Shown: positions 49,862 through 59,548, counted from the first letter of the stretch. The stretch: 64,000 nucleotides of DNA from Arthrobacter roseus (GCF_016907875.1 NZ_JAFBCU010000001.1:1550001-1614000); one strand, 5' to 3'. The notes: generated by a model from the sequence alone, not told the origin. Numbers and translations are program-made.

Positions 49862-50571
49862 TGTGATTCTCCTTTGATTCCTTGCATCCCGGCATCTGCC
49901 GGAGCGGTCACTGGTGTAGATAGTACGGTCCGTACCAGCGACTTACTATTGTTGCGCAGTTCGGCTTCGATCTGGGACACGATATCTGTGGGTGAGACAT
50001 CCCTGCCGCACTCAAGGCTAATCGACGTGACGCCAGCATCCGTGATCCCGCAGGCAATGATCTGGGCGAATGGGGCCAGATCGTTATTGCAGTTGATGGA
50101 AAAGCCGTGCATGGTTACCCCATGGTTGACCCGAATACCCACCGAAGCTATTTTACGGTCCGGCCCGTCACCGCCGCTGACCCATACTCCTGAGCGTTGG
50201 GGGATCCTGATGGTCTTTACTCCGTAGGTAGCCACCGTGCGCATGATGATGTCTTCAAGTAGGTCGACGTATTCGACGACGCGCGTTGGATCGGGGAGTG
50301 CCAGAATCGGGTAGCCCACCAGTTGGCCAGGGCCGTGCCACGTCAGTTTGCCGCCGCGGTCCACGCTAATCACAGGGGTACCGTCAAAGGGCCGTTCATG
50401 GTCTTCAGTCCTTTTTCCCGCGGTGTACACAGGGCGGTGCTCGAGCAACATTACGGTACTGGGGCTTTTTCCTTCCACAATGCTGTCGTGGAGTTTCTTC
50501 TGCTGCTCCCAGGCATCGTGGTAGTCGATATAGTGCGGAGCGAATCCGATATGGGAAAACTCGAGGCTCAT
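49858..50571 (-). CDS. lipB: Lipoyl(octanoyl) transferase LipB
   Basis: A 237-residue acyltransferase that moves octanoyl from ACP to lipoyl-domain lysines. Motifs are [28 protein letters not shown], the lysine in [11 protein letters not shown] and the probable cysteine nucleophile in [13 protein letters not shown]. The frame is open to 50925, but that part overlaps the divergent kinase. ATG 50571 is supported by a -10 box seven bases upstream. It is coupled to lipA. Confidence 0.95.
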   Translation of the reverse strand: MSLEFSHIGFAPHYIDYHDAWEQQKKLHDSIVEGKSPSTVMLLEHRPVYTAGKRTEDHERPFDGTPVISVDRGGKLTWHGPGQLVGYPILALPDPTRVVEYVDLLEDIIMRTVATYGVKTIRIPQRSGVWVSGGDGPDRKIASVGIRVNHGVTMHGFSINCNNDLAPFAQIIACGITDAGVTSISLECGRDVSPTDIVSQIEAELRNNSKSLVRTVLSTPVTAPADAGMQGIKGESQ

Positions 50572-50578
50572 GCCCACA

Positions 50579-50584
50579 ACACTA
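50579..50584 (-). promoter_or_regulatory. -10 box TAGTGT, predicted leaderless lipB mRNA
   Basis: On the minus strand TAGTGT ends seven bases before ATG 50571, with no ribosome site. Confidence 0.6.
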
Positions 50585-50667
50585 CTGGCGAGAGTACGCG
50601 AATACCGATTCGACGAGGCCATGCGAAGCCCTGTGGAAAACTTTTCATGGCTCGGAGCAATCTGCGC

Positions 50668-50673
50668 TAGAAC
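50668..50673 (+). promoter_or_regulatory. -10 box TAGAAC, predicted leaderless kinase mRNA
   Basis: TAGAAC ends six bases before ATG 50680. It lies 84 bases from the divergent lipB box. Confidence 0.5.
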
Positions 50674-50679
50674 TGAACC

Positions 50680-52257
50680 ATGGCACATTTGGCAGCAGCA
50701 GGAGGACACGACCCGGACACCACTGAGACGTATTTGCCGCCACGTCTGGAGGGATATGAGGTTCGTCGGTGTCTTGGCACCGGTGGAAGTGCGGCGGTTT
50801 GGCTGGTCGCTAATTCCGGCACTGGAACTGAACGCGCGCTGAAAGTTCTGGCGGGAAATCCCGCCCGGGAACGCGAAGATGACCAGTATGAGATACGCCG
50901 CGAAATGGCCATCCTCAGCAGACATTCACACCCACACCTCATCGCTATCCACCAGTTTCTCGACACAGACCAGGGCCCTGCGCTTCTGATGGACTATGCA
51001 TCCGGAGGTTCAGTCGGTCAGCTGGTAGCTGCACGTGGACCGCTGCCGGTAGGGGAGGTGGTGACGATGCTGACCCCCATCGCTCAAGCGCTGGCGTATC
51101 TGCATGAGAACGGGGTGACTCACGGGGATGTGTCTCCGGGAAATGTTTTGTTCACCTCCGAAGGTATGCCACTCCTGTCAGACCTCGGGGTCAGTCGTTT
51201 GCTGGGCGAAGCTGCTGGAGCAGAGCACGGCACCCCAGGCTTTGCTCCGGTGAACGGAGATCTGCAGGGCAGGTCCGGTCCAAACGCGGATGTCTATGCG
51301 CTGGGTGCCCTTGCATGGTACGCGCTTACAGGTCGTGTCCCTGCAGCGACGGCAAGTCGCCCTCCACTGTCAGTGCTGATCCCTGGGGTTCCCACTGAGC
51401 TCACGACACTCATTGAGTCGGCGCTCAGTGAAAGCGCACAGGACCGTCCTTCGGCATCCGAGTTCGCACGTATGGTGTATCACTGTGCGCAAGCACAGCC
51501 GGTTGATCTGGTGCCATCCGCGCACATCACAGTGCTGCCGGAACTGAGGACGCGTCGCAGCGTCCACCAACAGCCTGAAAAGAAGGGTTTCTTTCGAAAA
51601 CCAAGGAGGAAATCAGCGCCTACCACCAAAAGTCGACATCTGCGCTTTACGTGGATGCTGTCGAGCGGAGCCGCGATGCTCGTACTGATCGGGTTGATTA
51701 CCGGCTTTGTCATCATTCAGGAGCCAGATCGGCCCTCGGCCGAGACTGTGCCGGCTTCAACGGCCACGTCAACGGGCAGTAGCGGTCCCGATGAGGGTTC
51801 CCTGGGTCGTGGCGTCCAGGAACAGAGTAGCTTCGATCTGCTGTTGAAAAAGACCCGCTCTGATGATCCGGTCAAAGCATTGGCCGCTTTGGCTGAACTG
51901 CGCGCTGAAGCATATCAGCAGGGCGATCCGGCAATGCTGGCCCACGTCAACGCAGAAGGATCTGCTGCGATGAAGGCTGATCTGCCTCCACTGGAGGCGC
52001 TGAAGTCCACGGGACATAAATTGGCGGGCTTATCCTTCACACTGGAAAACATCGATGTTCAGCCCGGCGCGTCAGCGAAGATCACTCACGTGGAAGCGAC
52101 GGTTGTCACCTCTGGGTATACCGAGGAAGACGCTGCTGGACGAAAAATTCGCGAAGAGAAGTCAGAGTCCACCAGGCAGTTTGTTTTTACCTTGCGGCAG
52201 TTGCCTGATGGTTGGCGAATTAGCGACGTCACCGAACCTGCTGGTGATACGGAGTGA
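50680..52257 (+). CDS. Transmembrane protein kinase homologue, probably degenerate
   Basis: A 525-residue protein with a Ser/Thr kinase fold (about 25-275), a basic linker, one helix (about 324-346) and an outside domain of about 175 residues with no PASTA repeats. The glycine loop GTGGSAAVW and ATP lysine (K55, RALKVL) are kept. The catalytic loop reads HGDVSPGN, so arginine of HRD and the lysine two residues after the aspartate are lost. DFG is DLG and the APE glutamate is absent (FAPVNG). It may be a weak kinase or a pseudokinase sensor. It is divergent from lipB. Confidence 0.82.
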   Translation: MAHLAAAGGHDPDTTETYLPPRLEGYEVRRCLGTGGSAAVWLVANSGTGTERALKVLAGNPAREREDDQYEIRREMAILSRHSHPHLIAIHQFLDTDQGPALLMDYASGGSVGQLVAARGPLPVGEVVTMLTPIAQALAYLHENGVTHGDVSPGNVLFTSEGMPLLSDLGVSRLLGEAAGAEHGTPGFAPVNGDLQGRSGPNADVYALGALAWYALTGRVPAATASRPPLSVLIPGVPTELTTLIESALSESAQDRPSASEFARMVYHCAQAQPVDLVPSAHITVLPELRTRRSVHQQPEKKGFFRKPRRKSAPTTKSRHLRFTWMLSSGAAMLVLIGLITGFVIIQEPDRPSAETVPASTATSTGSSGPDEGSLGRGVQEQSSFDLLLKKTRSDDPVKALAALAELRAEAYQQGDPAMLAHVNAEGSAAMKADLPPLEALKSTGHKLAGLSFTLENIDVQPGASAKITHVEATVVTSGYTEEDAAGRKIREEKSESTRQFVFTLRQLPDGWRISDVTEPAGDTE

Positions 52258-52271
52258 TGGACGCCAGCGAC

Positions 52272-52277
52272 TAGAAT
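52272..52277 (+). promoter_or_regulatory. -10 box TAGAAT, predicted leaderless tricorn protease mRNA
   Basis: TAGAAT ends seven bases before ATG 52285, just after the kinase stop, with no ribosome site. Confidence 0.65.
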
Positions 52278-52284
52278 CGTTGGC

Positions 52285-55200
52285 ATGAGTTCTTCGAGTT
52301 ATTTTCGGTATCCGCACGTCCACAATGACCTCGTGACTTTCGTTGCTGAGGATGACGTGTGGGTGGCACCGGTTGTGGGTGGGCGAGCCTGGCGGGTGTC
52401 GGCTGAACAACTACCAGTTCGTAATCCACGATTTTCACCGGACGGAAAACACCTGGTCTGGACAGTGCAGCGTGGCGCAGCACCGGAAGTGGTCGCAGCT
52501 TCGACAGAGGGCCACGACTTCAGGCAGTTGACGTATTGGGGCAACGCCAGCACCGCCGTAAAAGGTTTTGCACCCAACGGGGATGTCATTGTGACCAGCG
52601 CCTTTGAACGGACGGACCCCAGACACGCATGGGCATATCGGGTGCCCCTCAATGGGGGTCAAGCAACTGAAGTGCCCTATGGGCCGGTAGATACCGTGGT
52701 CTACGGTCCGGAGCTTGGCGATGAACGCCCTGTCATCATCGGAAGCGTCCTGACCCGTGAACCGGCTGCGTGGAAAAGGTACCGTGGCGGGACCGCCGGA
52801 AAACTCTGGATGGACGGCGATGGGAGTGGAGAGTTCTCCCGCTTCGCGAAAGAGCTTGAGGGCAATCTGGCGGACCCCATGTGGGTCGGAAACCGTATCG
52901 TGTTTCTCTCAGATCATGAAGGTTACGGCAACCTCTATTCGTTGAGTACCAACGGAAGCGGACTTCGCCGACATACTGATCACGAGAAATTTTACGCTCG
53001 CCATGCCTCCACGGACGGCAAAAGGGTCATCTTTGAATCTCAGGGGGAGCTCTGGCTTCTCACGTCAATGGATTCAGAGGCAGAGCGGATCGACATCACA
53101 TTGGGAACGGCGTCGAGTGCTAGGCAGCCACGGGATCTGGACGTCCAGCATTTCCTCTCTGACGTGGTTCCTGACCTCCCGGGGCGGTCGAGCATCGTGG
53201 AAACCCATGGGACCCTGCATTGGTTGACGCACAGGGACGGACCTTCCCGCTCCATCGAGGTTACGCCCGGTGTCAGAGCGCGGCTGGGGTGTTCAGTGCC
53301 TACGAATCGAGCAGCTTACGTTGCCGATCACGACGGCGTGGAAGCCATCTACATTCGCGACATCTTCGAATCACGGCAGGAAGGAATCGGGTCCACGACG
53401 ACAGCGTCGCCGAGTACCAATTCCACGGAACAGGAAGCCGCCGTTTCATCTTTGCCCAAGCCCGTTGCAGCAACCTCGAGCGTGCAAGCGAAACCGGTTG
53501 ACGCGGCGCATGGACACGAACAGGACAGCACAGAAGATTGCCCAGAACCAGCGGCATTGAAGATTAGCAGTGCAGCACCACTTCCGGACGAGGCAGAGAC
53601 GGGCGTCCTGACTCGGATTGATTTTCCTTCAACCTCACGAGCGGTAGCGATGACTGCCAGCCCCGATGGAACGATGATCGCGGTCTCGACGGAATACGGG
53701 GAAGTCTTTCTCGCAGACACCAAGGGTGGTTCGCTGCGACGGGTGTCCACTACTGAACATGGTGCGGTATCCGAACTCGCTTTCTCCCCGGACTCAAAAT
53801 GGTTGGTTTGGTCGGAACCTGTGCAGTCAGACGGCGGGCGCAGCCGCGTCAGGTTGACACAAACCGAGTGGTCCGGTGCAATTATCGATATAACGGACGG
53901 GCGTTTCAACGACTTTTCACCAGTTTTCCTGCCCGATGGAAAGTTTGTTGCTTTCCTGTCTGAACGTAGTTTCGACCCGGTATACGACACGCACAGATTC
54001 GATCTCAGCTTCCCGGCATCGACGAAACCTTTCCTAGTATCGCTTGCGGCCACAACACCATCGCCCTTCGGCCCGAGCGTTGGCGGTGAGACTGCTGAAA
54101 ATTCGGCTGCTGGGGAATCGGCGGTTCAAGAATCACCTGTCGACGTCGTCGTAGACGCTGACCGCATTGCCGAGCGCATCATCGCCGTGCCAGTCGCGCA
54201 AGGTCGATACGATTCGCTGGCAGCAATAAAGGGAGGGCTTCTATGGCTCGCCAGAGAACCACTCGGAGTGACGGGTGACGGCAGGGCCATTGCCACGGAC
54301 CGAGGCCCTGCTACGCAACTCGAGAAGTTTGATTTCGTCGACCGCGAGCTGACGGTCCTAGTAGATTCACTCGACCAGTTCCGGGTTAGTGGTGACGGTC
54401 AACGGCTTGTGATTATCGACGGATCAACGGTGCGATCCGTGCCTATCACGGGCCCGGTAGACAAGGGCTCAGCCGAGTCGGTGGACGTTGACTTGTCTAG
54501 GATCAGGGTAAAACTTGAGCCTGCGAAGGTTTGGAAACAGGCATTCGATGAGGCATGGCGCCTGCAACGGGACTTCTTCTGGACGGAAGACATGGGCGGC
54601 CTGAACTGGCAGCTTATTTACGACCGATACTGCCCGCTGATTGACCGCATTGGGTCCCACGATGACCTGGTCGACGTTTTGTGGGAGCTTCACGGTGAGC
54701 TCGGTACATCGCATGCCTATGTCCGTCCACGGAACAGAACACCCGGTGTTGGAAGGCAGGGCTTCCTCGGTGCTGAATTCGAGCACACGAAAGCCGGCTG
54801 GATGATCCGCCGAGTTCTGCCAGGGGAGTCCAGCGATCCACAGGCAGTTTCACCCCTAGCGGCGCCAGGAGCAGCTGTCGAACCGGGCGACATCCTTGAA
54901 GCCATTGACGGCAACCCACTGTCTCAGATGACCGGCCCTTCCAAACTTCTGGCGGGCGCTGCCGGCAAAGCTGTGGAACTCAGTTTCAAGCGGACCACGG
55001 GCACTGACGACGAACCGGTACGACGCCGGATCGCGGTTGTCCCGCTGGCGGATGAGAGCCGGTTGCGTTATCAGAACTGGGTTACGGATAATCGCAGAAC
55101 AGTCCGTGAGGCCACTCAGGGCAGGTTCGGATACCTCCACATTCCGGATATGGTTGCCAGCGGATGGGCGCAGCTCCACCGCGATTTTGACAAAGAAACC

Positions 55201-55797
55201 TCACTTGATGCCCTGATTATCGACGTACGCAGGAACCGCGGTGGTCACACGTCGCAGCTTGTCGCCGAACTCATAGGCCGCAAAGTCACGGCGTGGCAGA
55301 TTCCCCGAGGGCGTCAGCCGAGTACGTACCCGGCCAATGCCCCGCGTGGCCCAGTGGTTGTACTGACTGACGAGTTCGCTGGATCTGATGGGGACATCAT
55401 TACCCAAGTCGTCAAACTCCGCGGAATTGGTCCAGTGATCGGGATGCGTACATGGGGTGGAGTGGTCGGCATAGACGGGAAGTTCTCCCTCGCGGATGGT
55501 ACTGCTGTCACCCAGCCCCGCTATGCCTTTTGGATGACGGGCGGCGTCGGATGGGGCGTCGAGAACTGGGGAGTCGAGCCAGACATCGAAGTTCCGTTCC
55601 CACCGCACGCCTATGCCGCCGGGGAAGATCCACAGCTTGAGCATGGGGTGGCCATCTTGCGAGAAATGATTGCTGAGATTCCCACTGAACATGCGCCGGA
55701 ACGCACGGGATACGCTTCACTGCAGCCGATGGCGCTACCACAGCGGCCGGATACCGGCACCGAGGGTGCGGCTGAAGGACCCACCGCCGAAGACTAA
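52285..55797 (+). CDS. Tricorn-type S41 peptidase
   Basis: A 1170-residue cytosolic protease of the tricorn family, which degrades peptides released by larger proteases. An N-terminal beta-propeller half (to about residue 700) has WD-like blades such as NPRFSPDGKHLVW and ELAFSPDSKWLVW. A PDZ domain (about 830-920) and the catalytic core follow. His810 in GELGTSHAYV and the probable nucleophile Ser1034 in EFAGSDGDIIT are in place. An unusual insert rich in Ser, Ala, Glu and Gln (about 370-430) splits the propeller. It has no signal peptide and shares no promoter with the upstream kinase. Confidence 0.92.
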   Translation: MSSSSYFRYPHVHNDLVTFVAEDDVWVAPVVGGRAWRVSAEQLPVRNPRFSPDGKHLVWTVQRGAAPEVVAASTEGHDFRQLTYWGNASTAVKGFAPNGDVIVTSAFERTDPRHAWAYRVPLNGGQATEVPYGPVDTVVYGPELGDERPVIIGSVLTREPAAWKRYRGGTAGKLWMDGDGSGEFSRFAKELEGNLADPMWVGNRIVFLSDHEGYGNLYSLSTNGSGLRRHTDHEKFYARHASTDGKRVIFESQGELWLLTSMDSEAERIDITLGTASSARQPRDLDVQHFLSDVVPDLPGRSSIVETHGTLHWLTHRDGPSRSIEVTPGVRARLGCSVPTNRAAYVADHDGVEAIYIRDIFESRQEGIGSTTTASPSTNSTEQEAAVSSLPKPVAATSSVQAKPVDAAHGHEQDSTEDCPEPAALKISSAAPLPDEAETGVLTRIDFPSTSRAVAMTASPDGTMIAVSTEYGEVFLADTKGGSLRRVSTTEHGAVSELAFSPDSKWLVWSEPVQSDGGRSRVRLTQTEWSGAIIDITDGRFNDFSPVFLPDGKFVAFLSERSFDPVYDTHRFDLSFPASTKPFLVSLAATTPSPFGPSVGGETAENSAAGESAVQESPVDVVVDADRIAERIIAVPVAQGRYDSLAAIKGGLLWLAREPLGVTGDGRAIATDRGPATQLEKFDFVDRELTVLVDSLDQFRVSGDGQRLVIIDGSTVRSVPITGPVDKGSAESVDVDLSRIRVKLEPAKVWKQAFDEAWRLQRDFFWTEDMGGLNWQLIYDRYCPLIDRIGSHDDLVDVLWELHGELGTSHAYVRPRNRTPGVGRQGFLGAEFEHTKAGWMIRRVLPGESSDPQAVSPLAAPGAAVEPGDILEAIDGNPLSQMTGPSKLLAGAAGKAVELSFKRTTGTDDEPVRRRIAVVPLADESRLRYQNWVTDNRRTVREATQGRFGYLHIPDMVASGWAQLHRDFDKETSLDALIIDVRRNRGGHTSQLVAELIGRKVTAWQIPRGRQPSTYPANAPRGPVVVLTDEFAGSDGDIITQVVKLRGIGPVIGMRTWGGVVGIDGKFSLADGTAVTQPRYAFWMTGGVGWGVENWGVEPDIEVPFPPHAYAAGEDPQLEHGVAILREMIAEIPTEHAPERTGYASLQPMALPQRPDTGTEGAAEGPTAED

Positions 55798-55846
55798 GCT
55801 CCTGGGCGTGCCTTTTGATCCGGGGATCGCAGTGAGGCCGAAGCCC

Positions 55847-55895
55847 TTAAACAAGAACCCGCCAGAGGTACACCATCTGGCGGGTTCTTGTTTAA
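55847..55895. terminator. Strong bidirectional terminator
   Basis: A perfect 20-bp inverted repeat (55847-55866 with 55876-55895) around a nine-base loop, with A-rich and T-rich ends (CTTAAAC and GTTTAAAG), between two convergent genes. It suits both the protease and the E2 transcripts. Confidence 0.9.
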
Positions 55896-55911
55896 AGATA
55901 CTGCCCTCGAA

Positions 55912-57858
55912 TTATAGTCCGAGGTCGGCTGAGAACAAGCCGTCTTCCAGTCTCTTTTTCAGTGTCTGCAGGAATCGCCCTGCGTCGGCTCCGTCGACAA
56001 TACGGTGATCATAAGTCAGGCACAGATACATCATGGACCGGATGGCGATGGTGTCGCCACCGTCGGCGTCAGTAACGACGACCGGACGTTTGACGATTGC
56101 CCCGGTTCCCAGAATTCCAACCTGTGGCTGGTTAATGATGGGAGTGTCAAACAGTGCACCAACAGATCCTATGTTGGTGATGGTAAATGTCCCGCCCGCG
56201 AGTTCATCGGGGCCGATCTGCCCATTGCGCGTGCGCGCCCCGACATCACCAATTTTTTTGGCAATACCCGCTAAATTCAAATCTCCCGCATCACGAATGA
56301 CCGGAACCAGAAGACCTTTCTCCGTGTCTACAGCGATCGCAAGGTGCTCTGCGTCGTGGTACGTCACTTCTTTGGCGTCCGCATCAATGGAGGCATTCAA
56401 CTTCGGGTGCTGCTTCAATGCCTCGGTTACCGCCGTCGCGATGAACGGAAGGAACGTCAGCTTCGCTCCGTTCTGCGCGTGGAAGTTTTCCTTGGCGGCG
56501 CTGCGAAGCTTGGCGATCTTGGTCATGTCGACTTCAATGACCTGAGTCAGCTGCGCCGAGACTTCAAGAGATTCTCGCATTCGGCGGGCGATGGTCTGTC
56601 GGATGCGTGGGGTTTTTTCGACGGTGCCACGCAACGTGGATGCCTCGACGGTAGGAGCACTCGAGTGCGCGGCTGAAGATGCTTTCTCCGGAGCGGACTC
56701 CTGCTTTGACGCATCAGCAGCGGCAGCCACGACGTCCTGCTTCCGAATGCGGCCACCGACTCCTGTTCCTTCGACTGTGGAGAGATCGACGTTGCTCTCG
56801 TTGGCGAGCCTGCGAACCAGGGGAGTGACATACGCGGCATCCGATTGCGCCGCGGCCCTACGCCCCGACGCCGGCTGATCCTCTGCTGCAGCGGTCGGTT
56901 TTTCTTCTGTCTTCACGTTCTCCGTGGATTTCTTTGCGGCGGAGTCCTGTTGGTCGGAGGAATCTGATGTGGACTTCGGTTTTTCGACAGGTGCTTCTCG
57001 TTCCTGCGATGGTGCGGCGGCTACGGGCTCTGCTTCTTTAGCTGGCGCCTTCTCTTGGGGAGCGTCAGGGGAAGCTGAGGCGCCCGAACCGATGACGGCG
57101 AGGACTGCGCCAACTTCAGCCGTTTCGTCTTCGTTCACTCGTATTTCCTGCAGTTTGCCGGCAAAGGGAGAGGGGATCTCTGTGTCGACCTTGTCCGTGC
57201 TTACTTCCAGAAGGGGTTCGTCGACCTCAACGTCATCCCCAACGCTTTTGAGCCAGCGTGTTACTGTGCCCTCCGTAACGCTTTCACCCAAGGCCGGGAG
57301 GGTAACTTCCGAGCCCTCACCGGATGAGGAAGTTGAGTTGTCGGTTTCGGAAACCGGCTCCTCGGGCGACTCGGACTGCTCTTGCTCGGGCTCCTCGGGT
57401 GACTCGGACTGCTCCTGCTCGGGCTCCTCGGGTGACTCGGACTGCTCCTGCTCGGGCTCCTCGGGTGACTCGGACTGCTCCTGCTCGGGCTCCTCGGGTG
57501 ACTCGGACTGCTCCTGCTCGGGCTCCTCGGGTGACTCGGACTGCTCCTGCCCGGGCTCGTCGGCCGTATTGTCTTCGGTGGAAGCACTGGAGTCCGCGGT
57601 TCCATCGCCATCCGTGCCGGAGCCATCTCCGATGCGAACCAGCGGCGCGCCGACTTCAGCCGTCTCGTCTTCGGCGACGAGGATTTCTTCGATTGTTCCT
57701 GCGATCGGAGAAGGGATCTCCGTATCTACCTTGTCGGTGGAGACCTCAAGTAGGGGCTCGTCAACTTCGACGCGGTCACCTACCTGCTTGAGCCATCGTG
57801 TGACGGTTCCTTCGGTGACGCTTTCACCGAGTGCTGGCAAATTCACGGATTCAGACAT
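55912..57858 (-). CDS. sucB: Dihydrolipoamide acyltransferase (E2), two lipoyl domains
   Basis: A 648-residue E2 core of a 2-oxoacid dehydrogenase complex; in actinobacteria this type (named SucB or DlaT) mainly serves pyruvate dehydrogenase. Lipoyl domains at about 1-82 and 183-265 each have the lysine in [14 protein letters not shown] (K43 and K223). A subunit-binding domain ([17 protein letters not shown], then [10 protein letters not shown]) and the catalytic domain with [11 protein letters not shown] follow. The first linker holds six 11-residue acidic repeats. ATG 57858 with GGGGA close by is preferred to ATG 57900. lpd ends 114 bases upstream. Confidence 0.93.
   Translation of the reverse strand: MSESVNLPALGESVTEGTVTRWLKQVGDRVEVDEPLLEVSTDKVDTEIPSPIAGTIEEILVAEDETAEVGAPLVRIGDGSGTDGDGTADSSASTEDNTADEPGQEQSESPEEPEQEQSESPEEPEQEQSESPEEPEQEQSESPEEPEQEQSESPEEPEQEQSESPEEPVSETDNSTSSSGEGSEVTLPALGESVTEGTVTRWLKSVGDDVEVDEPLLEVSTDKVDTEIPSPFAGKLQEIRVNEDETAEVGAVLAVIGSGASASPDAPQEKAPAKEAEPVAAAPSQEREAPVEKPKSTSDSSDQQDSAAKKSTENVKTEEKPTAAAEDQPASGRRAAAQSDAAYVTPLVRRLANESNVDLSTVEGTGVGGRIRKQDVVAAAADASKQESAPEKASSAAHSSAPTVEASTLRGTVEKTPRIRQTIARRMRESLEVSAQLTQVIEVDMTKIAKLRSAAKENFHAQNGAKLTFLPFIATAVTEALKQHPKLNASIDADAKEVTYHDAEHLAIAVDTEKGLLVPVIRDAGDLNLAGIAKKIGDVGARTRNGQIGPDELAGGTFTITNIGSVGALFDTPIINQPQVGILGTGAIVKRPVVVTDADGGDTIAIRSMMYLCLTYDHRIVDGADAGRFLQTLKKRLEDGLFSADLGL
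57356..57553 (-). repeat. Six tandem 33-bp repeats within the E2 gene
   Basis: Six copies begin at 57356, 57389, 57422, 57455, 57488 and 57521; most are identical, and the outer two differ by one or two bases. Each encodes an 11-residue unit of the form [11 protein letters not shown] in the linker between lipoyl domains. The near identity points to recent expansion. Confidence 0.95.
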
Positions 57859-57924
57859 TTCGTCCCCGTTTCTCCTCTTTAGATCTCTGGCAGCCATCAC
57901 GGCTGTTGACGCTTAGTCCGAGCA

Positions 57925-57957
57925 TAATGCACCGGATACGATCTCCCCGGTGCATTA
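57925..57957 (-). terminator. Hairpin after lpd
   Basis: A perfect 11-bp inverted repeat (57925-57935 with 57947-57957) with an 11-base loop, 15 bases past the lpd stop. The T run is poor, so it may be a partial terminator between lpd and the E2 gene. Confidence 0.65.
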
Positions 57958-57972
57958 CGCCGGTTACGGGGA

Positions 57973-59355
57973 CTAACCGTGGAGCGGTTTACCGGCGAGA
58001 GCGAGTCCCGCTTCTCCCAGTGCTTCGTTTTGGGTCGGGTGCGCGTGGAGCAGGGGCGCCATATCCTCCGGGTACGCTTCCCAGTTCACCAGAAGTTGTG
58101 CCTCACCGATCTGCTCGCCCATACGCGAACCGATCATGTGAACGCCAACAATTGGCCCGTCCTTTTGCCGAACGAGTTTCACGAGCCCGCCGGTACCAAG
58201 AATGGAGCTCTTACCGTTTCCGGCCAAGTTGTATTCTTGGGTTTCGACCGAATCATCGCCGAACTTTTCCTTGGCGGCCTTTTCCGTGAGGCCCACTGAA
58301 GCGATTTCGGGATCGCTGTAGGTAACCTTCGGAATATTGACGTCTTCGACGATAACTGGGCTTTGCCCGGCGATTTCCTCGGCAACGAAGATTCCCTGCT
58401 GGAAACCACGATGCGCAAGTTGCAGGCCGGGAACGATGTCGCCGACGGCATAGATATTGCCCACACCGGTATGGAGCCGCTCGTTGGTGATGACGAAGCC
58501 TCGGTCCATGGTCACCCCTGCTTCTTCATAGCCAAGGCCATCCGTTACCGGTCCGCGTCCCACAGCGACGAGCATGATGTCTGCCTCGAAAGTCTTGCCG
58601 TCGGCCAGCGTGATCTTGACGCCGTCGTCGTTTTGTTCAACTTTTTCGAAGAAGGTGCCCGTGTTGAACTTGATCCCGCGTTTCTTGAAGGACCGCTCGA
58701 ATGCTTTGATGATTGCGGCGTCTTCGTTGGGAACCAAAGAGGGGAGTCCCTCCACGATGGTGACGTCTACTCCAAAGGACTTCCAAACTGAGGCGAACTC
58801 GCAGCCAATGACTCCGCCACCGAGGACGATAGCGCTCTTCGGGAGGGTGTCCATTTTGAGGGCTGAGTCGGAGGTGATGACCTTTCCCTCTATTGCGAGT
58901 CCGGGCAGCGAACGCGAGTAGGAGCCGGTAGCCAGAATAATGTTCTTACCCTTATAGCTGGTGCCGTCAACCTCGATAGTGTCTTTCGATATCAGACGGC
59001 CCTCGCCTTCGATGACGGTAACCTTCCGCATTTTCAGCAGCCCCTGCAAGCCCTTGTACTTCCCGGCGACTATGCCGTCCTTGTAAGCGTTGACGCCCTC
59101 CATGTTGATGGAGTCGAAGGTCGCGTTGACGCCGTACTTGGCCGCGTCACGTGCGCTGTCGGCAATTTCTGCAGAGTGCAGCAACGCCTTTGTTGGGATG
59201 CACCCGTTGTGTAGACATGTCCCGCCGAGCTTGGCCTTCTCCACCAGACCAACGGTGAATCCCAGTTGAACTGCGCGAAGTGCTGCCGCGTAGCCGCCGC
59301 TGCCTCCACCAAGGACCAGGATGTCGAATTCTTTTTCAGCTGCCGTATCGGCCAC
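57973..59355 (-). CDS. lpdA: Dihydrolipoyl dehydrogenase (E3)
   Basis: A 460-residue FAD disulfide reductase that reoxidises the lipoyl group of E2 and the glycine cleavage system. FAD loop: ILVLGGGSGGYAAALRA. The redox pair is in GGTCLHNGCIPTK, the FAD aspartate in AVGDIVPGLQLAH and the C-terminal base in HAHPTQNEALGEA. GTG 59355 with GAGGGA eight bases upstream gives the usual start ADTAAEKEFD; the frame to 59397 is extra. It lies just upstream of the E2 gene. Confidence 0.95.
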   Translation of the reverse strand: MADTAAEKEFDILVLGGGSGGYAAALRAVQLGFTVGLVEKAKLGGTCLHNGCIPTKALLHSAEIADSARDAAKYGVNATFDSINMEGVNAYKDGIVAGKYKGLQGLLKMRKVTVIEGEGRLISKDTIEVDGTSYKGKNIILATGSYSRSLPGLAIEGKVITSDSALKMDTLPKSAIVLGGGVIGCEFASVWKSFGVDVTIVEGLPSLVPNEDAAIIKAFERSFKKRGIKFNTGTFFEKVEQNDDGVKITLADGKTFEADIMLVAVGRGPVTDGLGYEEAGVTMDRGFVITNERLHTGVGNIYAVGDIVPGLQLAHRGFQQGIFVAEEIAGQSPVIVEDVNIPKVTYSDPEIASVGLTEKAAKEKFGDDSVETQEYNLAGNGKSSILGTGGLVKLVRQKDGPIVGVHMIGSRMGEQIGEAQLLVNWEAYPEDMAPLLHAHPTQNEALGEAGLALAGKPLHG

Positions 59356-59548
59356 GTGAAGGCTCCCTCGCGTTTGCTTTTGCGTGCGGAAATGCACACG
59401 GTTTGATCTGGTGGTTTGAGTCTTTAGTTTTCAGATTCACCTTAGCGCCACCTTTCACCAATCATCCAGCCGGAGGGGTCGTTTTCCTTTACAGTTGCCG
59501 GAATCTGACCCCTCCAGCATGCGATGATGTCAGGTCGCGGTATCTAAA

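Noticed and set aside
57356-57553. CRISPR-like array
   Set aside because: The repeats are directly adjacent with no spacers and are in coding phase; there are no cas genes.
56924-57916. Long open frame (330 codons) on the plus strand opposite the E2 gene
   Set aside because: It is low-complexity (Ser/Cys/Gly/Asp repeats) and is the mirror of the coding repeats and lipoyl domains on the other strand; no family match is visible.
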